Notes under the pieces: generated by a model
What the model was told of the DNA's origin: nothing
The model's database searches: none
Seen by the model: the letters and a program-made list of their open reading frames with translations, nothing else
In this document: positions 57,645 through 64,000 of the stretch, piece by piece
Layout: every line of letters starts with the position of its first letter
Position numbering within the stretch: position 1 is the first letter of the stretch
Assembly (NCBI RefSeq): GCF_017874735.1
Contig: NZ_JAGGLV010000001.1
Coordinates: forward strand, 434,001-498,000
From: Paenibacillus silagei
Lineage (GTDB): Bacteria > Bacillota > Bacilli > Paenibacillales > Paenibacillaceae
Length of the DNA: 64,000 nucleotides
Direction: 5' to 3'
Made by a program: the position numbers and the translations under genes

Positions 57645-58927
57645 TGTTCAATAAACTCCGAACCCGGTTCCTGATTGTCAATCTGGTCACCATCTCCATC
57701 ATCATGCTGGTGGCCTTCGCCGCCATCTACATCTTCACGTACCGCAATGTGCAGGGAGACATCTATATGGCGCTCCACCGGATTGCGGACATGCAGCAGC
57801 GGGGTCCGGGAGATGGACAAAGTCCGCCTGGGGCAGGAGGCGGCGGGGGCAGAGGGACAATGCCCATGGATAAGGGGCCGATCGACCCTTACCAGCCGGA
57901 GCGCTCCGTCTCCTTCACGGTGCAGACCGATGCCAGCGGCACGATGACCGGCAAAGAATCGAAGTTCACGATGGACGATGACCTCTATAGCGCCGCGTTG
58001 AAGGAGGCTCTTAGCCTGGGCAAGGACACCGGCCGGTTCACGATGGACGGCAGCCGCTGGATCTTCATGGTCAAGCCGGCAAGCAGCGGGAAGCAGTTTG
58101 TCTTCATGGACATCACGGCCCAGCAGCAGATCCTGACGAACCTGATCTATACCTTCGCGGCTGTCGGCCTGCTGACGCTGGTCATCCTCTACTTCACCAG
58201 CCGCTACTTTGCGGGGCGCTCGATTGCGCCGGTGCGGGAGGCTTTTGACAAGCAGAAGCAGTTCATTGCCGACGCCTCCCATGAGCTGAAGACGCCGCTG
58301 ACGATTATTAACACCAACGCGGATGTACTGCTGGCGAACAGTGAGGATACGATCCGCAATCAGGCAAAATGGCTGCAGTATATCAAGTCCGAAACCGAGC
58401 GGATGAACCGGCTGGTGGGCGATTTGCTGTACCTGACGGAGATGGATGACGCCCGGACCGCGAAGCTCCACAGCAGGTTCAACATGAGCGAAGCGGTAGA
58501 GAATATTATTCTGACCATGGAGGCCGTTCTCTTCGAGAAGAATATCTCCTTCGACTATGACATCCAGCCGGAGCTTACCGTGCCGGGCAACAGCGAGCAG
58601 ATCAAGCAGGTGGTAATGATTCTGCTGGATAACGCTGTGAAATATACGAATCCTAAGGGCGCTGTCCATATCTCCCTTCATAAGCAGAACAGCGATGTCC
58701 TTCTCTCCGTCTCGAATACAGGGGAAGGCATCGCTGCGGAGCATCTGGCGCGGATTTTTGACCGCTTTTACCGTACGGATACCTCCAGAGCACGCAAGCA
58801 GGGCGGCTACGGGCTGGGTCTGGCTATTGCCAGGTCCATTGTGGACCAGCATCAAGGAAGGATTTACGTAAAAAGTGTGGTTGGAGCGTCCACGACGTTC
58901 TATGTACAACTGCCCAGAATGGCGTAA
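57644..58927 (+). CDS. Sensor histidine kinase partner of the OmpR-type regulator
   Basis: 427 residues. Two membrane helices (about 10-32 and 170-190) enclose a 135-residue outside domain with a Gly/Pro-rich segment (about 55-80). No HAMP is evident. HisKA: ADASHELKTPLTIINTNADVLL, His213. HATPase: NAVKYTNPKG, NTGEGI and QGGYGLGLAIARS. This resembles the class of OmpR-linked kinases common in Firmicutes. The extracellular signal is unknown. Co-translated with the regulator. Confidence 0.93.
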   Translation: MFNKLRTRFLIVNLVTISIIMLVAFAAIYIFTYRNVQGDIYMALHRIADMQQRGPGDGQSPPGAGGGGGRGTMPMDKGPIDPYQPERSVSFTVQTDASGTMTGKESKFTMDDDLYSAALKEALSLGKDTGRFTMDGSRWIFMVKPASSGKQFVFMDITAQQQILTNLIYTFAAVGLLTLVILYFTSRYFAGRSIAPVREAFDKQKQFIADASHELKTPLTIINTNADVLLANSEDTIRNQAKWLQYIKSETERMNRLVGDLLYLTEMDDARTAKLHSRFNMSEAVENIILTMEAVLFEKNISFDYDIQPELTVPGNSEQIKQVVMILLDNAVKYTNPKGAVHISLHKQNSDVLLSVSNTGEGIAAEHLARIFDRFYRTDTSRARKQGGYGLGLAIARSIVDQHQGRIYVKSVVGASTTFYVQLPRMA

Positions 58928-58935
58928 AGTCTATA

Positions 58936-58985
58936 AGTCCATAAACCAGCCACTTCCTTACGGGAAGCGTGTTGATTTATGGACT
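58936..58985 (+). other. Hairpin after the two-component genes
   Basis: AGTCCATAAA (58936-58945) and TTTATGGACT (58976-58985) are complementary, and CACTTCC pairs with GGAAGCG inside. No T-run follows, so it may be a structured 3' end or processing site instead of a classical terminator. Confidence 0.45.
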
Positions 58986-59133
58986 ATCCTTAAAGGTAGG
59001 GGTTCCTTGTTAACCCCGCTGCCGGCATTGTGCACTCTTCTGCCTCCGCCCCGCTGGTGCGGGCCGGGTCTTCAGCGGCACTGTCGTCTGTCTTCAGCAA
59101 TCTACCACTTCATGTGAGAAAGGTGTGATCCTA

Positions 59134-59781
59134 TTGCATGCTACAGGACCAAATCCCAATGACATCCATCCGAATCCACAGATCAAGCAAGTCCGTTTCA
59201 TCAAAAATACGCTGACCCGCTCCAACATCATCGCCGGAGACTTCTCCTACTATGATGATCCTGACGAGTCGGTATCCTTCGAGAGCCGTGTTACCCATCA
59301 CTATGAGTTCATCGGGGACAAGCTGATGATCGGCAAGTTCTGCGCCATCGCCCGCGGCACCGAATTCATTATGAACGGTGCCAACCACCGGATGGGCTCG
59401 GTGACCACCTATCCCTTCAACATTATGGGCGGCGGCTGGGAGCTGGCAACGCCTGAGCTGGCGGACCTGCCCTACAAAGGCGATACTGTCATCGGAAACG
59501 ATGTCTGGATCGGCCAGAATGCCACCATTATGCCGGGCGTGACGATTGGTGACGGCGCGATCATCGCCGCCAATGCTACCGTCACCAAGGATGTTCCTGC
59601 ATACCATATTGCCGGGGGCAATCCTGCCCGGATTCTGCGGCAGCGCTTCGATGACGAGCTCATCGCCCTGCTGCTGGAGCTGAAGTGGTGGGACTGGAGT
59701 CCAGAGAAGATCACCGCCCATCTGGAGGCGCTGTGCAGCAGTGATCTGGAGCAGATCCGGGCTCTGGCAGGCCGAAGCTGA
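59134..59781 (+). CDS. Vat/CatB-like xenobiotic O-acetyltransferase (hexapeptide repeat)
   Basis: About 215 residues. Left-handed beta-helix of the XAT class. GPNPNDIHPNPQIKQVRFIK, FSYYDD, HHYEFIGDKLMIGKFCAIARGTEFIMNGANHRM (with the catalytic His in ANHRM near residue 84), TYPFNIMGGGW and KGDTVIGNDVWIGQNATIMPG run in parallel with streptogramin-A acetyltransferases Vat(D)-like, ending GGNPARILRQRFDDELIALLLELKWWDW. These enzymes transfer acetyl from acetyl-CoA to a hydroxyl of virginiamycin M-type drugs. I take the TTG at 59134, which has AAAGG 10 nt upstream; a GTG at 59125 is too close to it. Whether it confers resistance is untested. Confidence 0.87.
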   Translation: MHATGPNPNDIHPNPQIKQVRFIKNTLTRSNIIAGDFSYYDDPDESVSFESRVTHHYEFIGDKLMIGKFCAIARGTEFIMNGANHRMGSVTTYPFNIMGGGWELATPELADLPYKGDTVIGNDVWIGQNATIMPGVTIGDGAIIAANATVTKDVPAYHIAGGNPARILRQRFDDELIALLLELKWWDWSPEKITAHLEALCSSDLEQIRALAGRS

Positions 59782-59788
59782 ACCAGAA

Positions 59789-59834
59789 TAAGGGGGTGCC
59801 CGTCAGCCATGCGATAGCTGGCTGAGGCACCCCC
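59789..59834. terminator. Shared terminator between Vat-like and CE4 genes
   Basis: AAGGGGGTGCC and GGCACCCCCTT form a perfect 11-bp stem with an inner TCAGCCA/TGGCTGA stem. It lies between convergent genes. Confidence 0.8.
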
Positions 59835-59849
59835 TTCAATGTTGTAGCT

Positions 59850-60917
59850 TTAATTGATTTCCAGATAATCAAGATAAGCATCCCAAGTCCCGTCATCGGC
59901 GGTAACCACCAGCTCAATCACCTGATTGCCGGTTCCATGGCTGACATTGCTGATCGTATAGACCGCAGGGCTGCTTCCGCCATAGTAGAAGGTCCCCTTC
60001 GTCACCCCGCCGATCTTGAGGTCCACCCTGGCCATATTGGCGTTATTGGAGGCCCCGCGCAGGGAGAAATTATGGGTGCCGCTGGTGAAATTCTGGGTGT
60101 ACTTCACGGAATCATTGTTTGCATACAGAGCGACTCCGGTGAACGGGGAACTGATATTCGAGGTGTATTGACCGGCCTTGGTCATGTTCTCCGCCTCTAC
60201 CTTTGTTACAGCGGGACCAGGACCATTGCCGCCGTCAGGCGCAACCGCCCTGCCCGTGCTTGGCGAGATCATGCCTGAGCATAGGCCGCGGTTCTTGAGA
60301 TTCTGTGCAATCTGCGGTACTGCCTGGAGTGTGGTCTGGTATTGGTCATGCATCAGGATGACATCCCCATTCTTCATCGTGCCCACAGCGGCCACGATCT
60401 GGGCGGTTCCCGCTCCGTTCCAGTCTTGGGAGTCCACGTTCCAGAGTATTTCGGTAAGGCCGTTCTGGGCCTCGATGGACTTGAGAGTCGCGTTAGTCGC
60501 CCCGTACGGCGGACGGAACAGCTTCGGAGCTGTGCCGGTAATGGATTGCAGCGTCTGCTGGGTGTTCGTAATCTCCGATGTAATCTGGGAGGTACCCACC
60601 TGGGTCAGATTCGCATGCGACCAGGAATGGTTGCCAATCCACATCCCTGCGTTCTTCTGGGCCAGGACGAGCGAAGGATTGTTCTGCGCATTCTGCCCGA
60701 CATTGAAGAACGTGGCGCGCAGGCCATTCTGCTGCAAGGCATTCAGCAGGTTCGTCGTGTTGCTTGGATTCGGCCCGTCATCATACGTTAGAGCTACATA
60801 GCCGGCCGTGCAATCGGCGGCAAACACCTTCTCCCCGCCCGCTGCAAGAGACCCCATAAATAAAGACACGACAAGCGACCCGATAGCTGCCCATTGTATT
60901 GCTTTGCTTCTAAACAT
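59850..60917 (-). CDS. Secreted CE4 polysaccharide deacetylase with C-terminal carbohydrate-binding module
   Basis: 355 residues. Signal peptide (about 1-34, ending KVFAAD). CE4 NodB-homology domain (about 35-215): motif 1 TYDDGP, metal-binding motif 2 HSWSHANL, motif 3 RPPYGATN, motif 4 LWNVDSQDWNG and motif 5 ILMHDQ. Together these give the metal site and catalytic base for removing N- or O-acetyl groups from chitin, peptidoglycan or xylan. A linker GNGPGPAV joins a CBM6/35-like module (about 240-355: VEAENMTKAGQYTSNI, ending WDAYLDYLEIN), which favours a plant or fungal polysaccharide. GAGAGGAG precedes the ATG. Confidence 0.92.
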   Translation of the reverse strand: MFRSKAIQWAAIGSLVVSLFMGSLAAGGEKVFAADCTAGYVALTYDDGPNPSNTTNLLNALQQNGLRATFFNVGQNAQNNPSLVLAQKNAGMWIGNHSWSHANLTQVGTSQITSEITNTQQTLQSITGTAPKLFRPPYGATNATLKSIEAQNGLTEILWNVDSQDWNGAGTAQIVAAVGTMKNGDVILMHDQYQTTLQAVPQIAQNLKNRGLCSGMISPSTGRAVAPDGGNGPGPAVTKVEAENMTKAGQYTSNISSPFTGVALYANNDSVKYTQNFTSGTHNFSLRGASNNANMARVDLKIGGVTKGTFYYGGSSPAVYTISNVSHGTGNQVIELVVTADDGTWDAYLDYLEIN

Positions 60918-61124
60918 TCTTTTAATCTCCTCTCGGCTTGAATATTTTCCTGACTGTACCCGTTAAGGCTGTAACTGTATGTATACGCTCCGATGAAGTC
61001 AAACGCTTACATTAGTAATTATAACAATTATTCCCTTTTTAAGCTAGATGTGATTCTTGTAATTTGTGCTAAACAATTGGAAAAATGTATCTTAAATTAG
61101 CGGTTTGGGAGAGATGTACGGTAA

Positions 61125-61256
61125 TAAGTGGATTTACAACACCTATCGCTTACTCTTTTTGCTGCTTTGGGTTAATCGGGAAGATTTAAGTGCTGTTTAT
61201 CCAACTGCTATTGTCACAGAGGGGATTCGCTGACCAGCAAGTGTACTTAATCCAAC
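61125..61256. repeat. Copies of the GTTGGA-N8-CACTT motif (minus orientation)
   Basis: At 61238-61256 the reverse complement reads GTTGGATTAAGTACACTTG, and at 61187-61205 GTTGGATAAACAGCACTTA; a weaker copy is at 61125-61140. The pair is 51 bp apart. The first matches the copy at 46117 in 16 of 19 positions. Confidence 0.65.
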
Positions 61257-61411
61257 TGCTATCTCGATCCCCATAGCCACCAAGTTTATATCATAAGTGC
61301 ATTGGTGCATATAGAGTGACTCCAGCGGCAGGTCTATCCTACTTTATTCAAAAAAATTTCCATAATTTAGACCCGTCCGGGATGAATAGGTTTTCATTTT
61401 ACCCGTATGAT

Positions 61412-61428
61412 ATAAAGTTCGACTTTAT
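61412..61428. promoter_or_regulatory. Palindrome upstream of the cellulase gene
   Basis: ATAAAGT-TCG-ACTTTAT, 7-bp perfect arms, 30 bp upstream of the GH5 start. May be an operator or leader hairpin. Confidence 0.4.
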
Positions 61429-61457
61429 CATGAATCATATTACGAGGAGGAAGATGA

Positions 61458-63113
61458 ATGACCTTTGGTTTCAGGACACTGGGGACAATGCTTTTAGCTT
61501 TAACACTGCTTGCAGGTACAGCCGCTATTGCCGGACAGCCGGTGAAGGCTGAGGGGGCAGCGAAGCTTTTTTATCACACCTCGGGCAGCCGGATTGTAGA
61601 TTCGCAGGGGAACCCGGCCGTGTTCAACGGACTCAACTGGTTTGGATTCGAGACGCCGAACTATTCCCCGCACGGATTATGGTCGCGTTCCATGGATGAT
61701 GTGCTCGATCAGGTCCGCGCAGAAGGGTACAACTTGATTCGCCTGCCGTTCAGCAGTCAAATGTTCGATCCGGCTTCCCAGGCCAACAGCATTGATTATG
61801 CCAAAAACCCGGACCTGGCCGGTCTGACTCCCATCGAAATTATGGATACCTTAATCGAAAAAGCCGGCCAGCGCGGCATTCAAATCTTCCTGGACCGGCA
61901 CCGTCCCGATTCCGGCGGGCAGTCGACGCTCTGGTATACCGCTGCATATCCTGAATCCCGCTGGATCAGTGACTGGGTGATGCTGGCTGCACGGTATGCG
62001 AATAATCCTACGGTAATCGGTGCCGACCTGCATAATGAGCCTCATGGCCCGGCAAGCTGGGGGACCGGTGATCTCAGCACAGACTGGCGGCTCGCGGCCC
62101 AGCGGGCTGGGAATGCCATCCTTGCGGTGAATCCGCACTGGCTGATCATCGTCGAAGGGATCGAGCAGAATGTGCAGGGTAACACAAGCAAGTACTGGTG
62201 GGGCGGCAACCTTACTGGGGTGCGGAATTATCCGGTAACGCTTACCGTGCCGAATCAAGTGGTGTATTCTCCGCATGATTACGGTCCCGGGGTGGCGGAG
62301 CAACCGTGGTTCAGCGATCCGGCTTTTCCGGCGAACCTGCCTGCTATATGGGATCAGACCTGGGGTTATATCAGCAAAGAGAACATTGCCCCTCTAATCA
62401 TGGGTGAATTCGGAGGCCGCAGCGTGGACACCCTCTCGGTTGAAGGGAAGTGGCAGAATAAACTAGTCGATTACATCGGCACGAATGATCTCTACTGGAC
62501 CTACTGGACACTGAACCCCAACAGCGGGGATACCGGCGGTCTGCTGCAGGATGACTGGGCAACCTGGAACCGGCCGAAGCAGCTCATGCTGAACCGGATT
62601 ATGAAGACGGTCACCTTCCCTCCTATTGAACAACCTGGAGGCCCCGGGACAGGACCTGTAACCGCCACTCCGCTCTACCGCAGTGATGAGACCGGCAACA
62701 ACGTGGGCTCCATCCGGGCAAGTCTTCAGCTGAAGAGTACTTCCACCGTCCCTGTCCCGCTCAGCCAATTCACAATCCGTTACTGGTTCACCCAGGACGG
62801 CAGCTCCGCGCATACCATGGAGATTGACTATGCCGTCGTCGGCAAAAATAATATCCAGACCACCATCGTCCCGCTCACGGTTCCGGTCCCGAACGCTGAT
62901 GCCTACGCTGAAATCTCCTTCAAGGACGGGGCAGGCAGCCTGGCAGCTTCCGGCTCGACCGGAGAGATCCAGTTCCGTATTCACAAGGATAACTATGCGA
63001 ATTATAGCCAGGCCAACGATTACTCCTTCCGGCCGCTGCTGACCAGCTTCACGGCCAATGACCGGATCACTGTATACCATAATGGAACGCTGATCTATGG
63101 CGTAGAGCCGTAA
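61458..63113 (+). CDS. Secreted GH5 endoglucanase with C-terminal CBM3
   Basis: 551 residues. Signal peptide (about 1-31). GH5 catalytic domain (about 35-390): NGLNWFGFETPNYSPHGLW, YNLIRLPFSSQMF, the acid/base Glu194 in DLHNEPHG, VYSPHDYGPGV, and nucleophile Glu317 in GEFGGR. A Pro/Gly linker (PPIEQPGGPGTGPV) leads to a family 3 CBM (about 405-551: PLYRSDETGNNVGSIRASLQ, TIRYWFTQDGSSAH, DYSFRPLLTSFTANDRITVYHNG). It cuts beta-1,4-glucan and binds cellulose. GAGGAGG stands 7 nt before the ATG. With the CE4 enzyme divergent from it, this is a small polysaccharide-degrading locus. Confidence 0.94.
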   Translation: MTFGFRTLGTMLLALTLLAGTAAIAGQPVKAEGAAKLFYHTSGSRIVDSQGNPAVFNGLNWFGFETPNYSPHGLWSRSMDDVLDQVRAEGYNLIRLPFSSQMFDPASQANSIDYAKNPDLAGLTPIEIMDTLIEKAGQRGIQIFLDRHRPDSGGQSTLWYTAAYPESRWISDWVMLAARYANNPTVIGADLHNEPHGPASWGTGDLSTDWRLAAQRAGNAILAVNPHWLIIVEGIEQNVQGNTSKYWWGGNLTGVRNYPVTLTVPNQVVYSPHDYGPGVAEQPWFSDPAFPANLPAIWDQTWGYISKENIAPLIMGEFGGRSVDTLSVEGKWQNKLVDYIGTNDLYWTYWTLNPNSGDTGGLLQDDWATWNRPKQLMLNRIMKTVTFPPIEQPGGPGTGPVTATPLYRSDETGNNVGSIRASLQLKSTSTVPVPLSQFTIRYWFTQDGSSAHTMEIDYAVVGKNNIQTTIVPLTVPVPNADAYAEISFKDGAGSLAASGSTGEIQFRIHKDNYANYSQANDYSFRPLLTSFTANDRITVYHNGTLIYGVEP

Positions 63114-63192
63114 ACAAGCGGAAACGGCTACGAGGCTGTCCCAAAAGCAGGTTTTCTACGGCGGAAGACATTTCTCTTCATTCTTAAAACCA

Positions 63193-63243
63193 CAAAAAGT
63201 GAGCAGAGCAGCGATTCCCCCATTCGGAGGATCGCTGCTCTGC
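63193..63243 (-). terminator. Terminator of the tetR gene (may also serve the cellulase gene)
   Basis: GCAGAGCAGCGAT (63203-63215) and ATCGCTGCTCTGC (63231-63243) form a perfect 13-bp stem; on the minus strand TCACTTTTTG follows. It lies between convergent genes. Confidence 0.85.
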
Positions 63244-63251
63244 GTGTTTGG

Positions 63252-63836
63252 TCATTGGGGGCTCATGGGAAACCCGCCCGTGATCAGCGGCATTACCCGC
63301 TCCGCCAGTTCGGAGGAAGACTCTGATCTTCCCTCCAGATTCCAGCGGTAGGTTACGCCATATAAGGACCAGCTTAGCAGGGTGGCGGCAGTTGCAAGCG
63401 GCTTCGAATCTGTAGCCGCAGCTGATCCGGAGATCAGCTGCAGGATAAGTTTCTCGAGATGCAGCTTAATATTCTCCTCAAGCAAGAGAGCTACAGAATC
63501 ATATCTTTTGAAACAGCGGTGGCTGTTTTCATGATAATTACATAATGCTACTATCAGCTCTTGAAGGGTTTTCTCAGTCAACGGTCCTTTTGCATCGACT
63601 TTATGGAGGACCATATTCGTAAAGGCATCTAACAAAAAGGCTTCGAACAGCGCATATTTATCCTGGAAATGTGCATAAAAGGTGGTCCTGTTAATCGTAG
63701 CTGCTTTGGTAATGTCGCCGACGGTTATCGAGTTGAAGTCCATGATATTCAATTGCCGGACGAAGGCATCCAGAATTAATTGACGGGTCCGAATCACCCG
63801 CGGGTCGTTCGGATTGGGGGGATGTATGCCAGCCAT
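63252..63836 (-). CDS. TetR/AcrR-family regulator (AcrR-like with C-terminal TetR_C_7-type domain)
   Basis: 194 residues. N-terminal DNA-binding domain VIRTRQLILDAFVRQLNIMDFNSITVGDITKAATINRTTFYAHFQDKYALFEAFL. The C-terminal domain resembles the DhaS/YbiH-like group (HKVDAKGPLTEKTLQELIVALCNYHENSH). I use the ATG at 63836 with AAAGGGG 10 nt upstream, since an earlier in-frame ATG adds 23 residues without family resemblance. The likely target lies beyond the window or is itself. It converges on the cellulase gene. Confidence 0.87.
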   Translation of the reverse strand: MAGIHPPNPNDPRVIRTRQLILDAFVRQLNIMDFNSITVGDITKAATINRTTFYAHFQDKYALFEAFLLDAFTNMVLHKVDAKGPLTEKTLQELIVALCNYHENSHRCFKRYDSVALLLEENIKLHLEKLILQLISGSAAATDSKPLATAATLLSWSLYGVTYRWNLEGRSESSSELAERVMPLITGGFPMSPQ

Positions 63837-64000
63837 CCAAAGAGCGCCCCTTTCAGAAGAGATTATAATCCTCTTAATTATAAACATGTGCTCTGTACAC
63901 AACAAATAGGATCTGCCAATACCACAGTTTTTCCGGCTTTTAGCTTAAGCAACAACTTGGGCAGTTTGTTGGTTGAAGGGAGGATTGGAGCTTGTTACTA

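Larger units (their letters stand above)
60918..61457. other. Divergent gap between CE4 deacetylase and GH5 cellulase
   Basis: Holds the upstream regions of both genes, the repeat copies at 61125-61256 and the palindrome at 61412. A short plus frame here (61316-61552) overlaps the GH5 start in another frame and looks spurious. Confidence 0.55.

Noticed and set aside
57545..58909. 454-codon minus frame over the histidine kinase
   Set aside because: The plus strand encodes an intact HisKA/HATPase protein that overlaps the regulator in TGATG; the antisense frame is a side effect of high GC at third positions.
1..64000. Prophage, integrative element, tRNA or rRNA genes
   Set aside because: No integrase, terminase, capsid, transposase or tRNA cloverleaf was seen; the only signs of gain are the AT-rich islet near 31.3-32.5 kb and the intergenic repeats.
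63906..64000. Start of another gene at the right edge (GGGAGG followed by GAGC and TTG)
   Set aside because: A Shine-Dalgarno-like GGGAGG precedes a TTG at 63993, but only two to three codons are visible, too few to support a feature.

Overview
The window looks like chromosome of a Paenibacillus-type Firmicute. Base composition is moderately GC-rich, and ribosome-binding sites are strong AGGAGG type. There is a purine riboswitch on xpt-pbuX, a Fur box on a siderophore operon, several copper-amine-oxidase-N-like surface domains, 7TMR-DISM and hybrid histidine kinases, a bacterial NO synthase, a GH5 cellulase and a CE4 deacetylase. Genus is inferred from gene content and style; no 16S rRNA or other marker is present. 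I see no prophage, integrase, transposase, CRISPR-cas locus, tRNA or rRNA.

Layout. 0-9.4 kb: a 3'-cut 7TMR-DISM protein with a degenerate kinase core; the xpt-pbuX operon under a tandem guanine + ykkC/PRPP-type riboswitch; two hybrid histidine kinases in one unit. 9.4-16.8 kb: an AraC regulator with a VOC protein, an AEC-family permease, greA, a divergent MFS/MarR pair, and an ATP-grasp/esterase pair. 16.8-24.6 kb: a first hairpin-repeat array, rlmN-DUF6509, a GIY-YIG protein, NO synthase with EcsC, a carboxylate-type permease and hypotheticals. 24.6-32.7 kb: a flavinylated lipoprotein reductase behind a textbook MerR promoter, a short UvrC-like protein, a membrane hydrolase, a LytTR/DUF3021 pair, and an AT-rich islet with unknown genes and repeats. 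32.7-38.5 kb: a Fur-controlled siderophore ABC transporter followed by a secreted tandem helical protein. 38.5-44.9 kb: redox enzymes, MarR, MFS, and a TetR-controlled ABC-2 exporter. 45-52.7 kb: NlpC/P60, PhnA-like, GNAT, mini-catalase, lipid kinase, APH-like, DinB, YiiX-like and CdsA-like proteins. 52.7-64 kb: a second hairpin-repeat array, a DUF4353/DUF4956/VTC cassette next to a two-component system, a Vat-like acetyltransferase, a CE4 deacetylase, a GH5 cellulase and a TetR regulator.

Most interesting non-gene signals. (1) Two arrays 36 kb apart consist of 26-nt hairpins separated by 25-27-nt linkers, each preceded by the same 20-nt leader and each lying just 3' of a gene. (2) The tandem purine riboswitch. 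(3) Two regulators, LytTR and TetR, whose Shine-Dalgarno-matched start codon is ATC or ATA instead of ATG. (4) A sensor-kinase homologue lacking both the phospho-acceptor His and the N-box Asn. (5) A possible long-range hairpin in the leader of the secreted helical protein.

All coordinates and motifs were read by eye. Functional names rest on recognised family motifs; no database search was possible.
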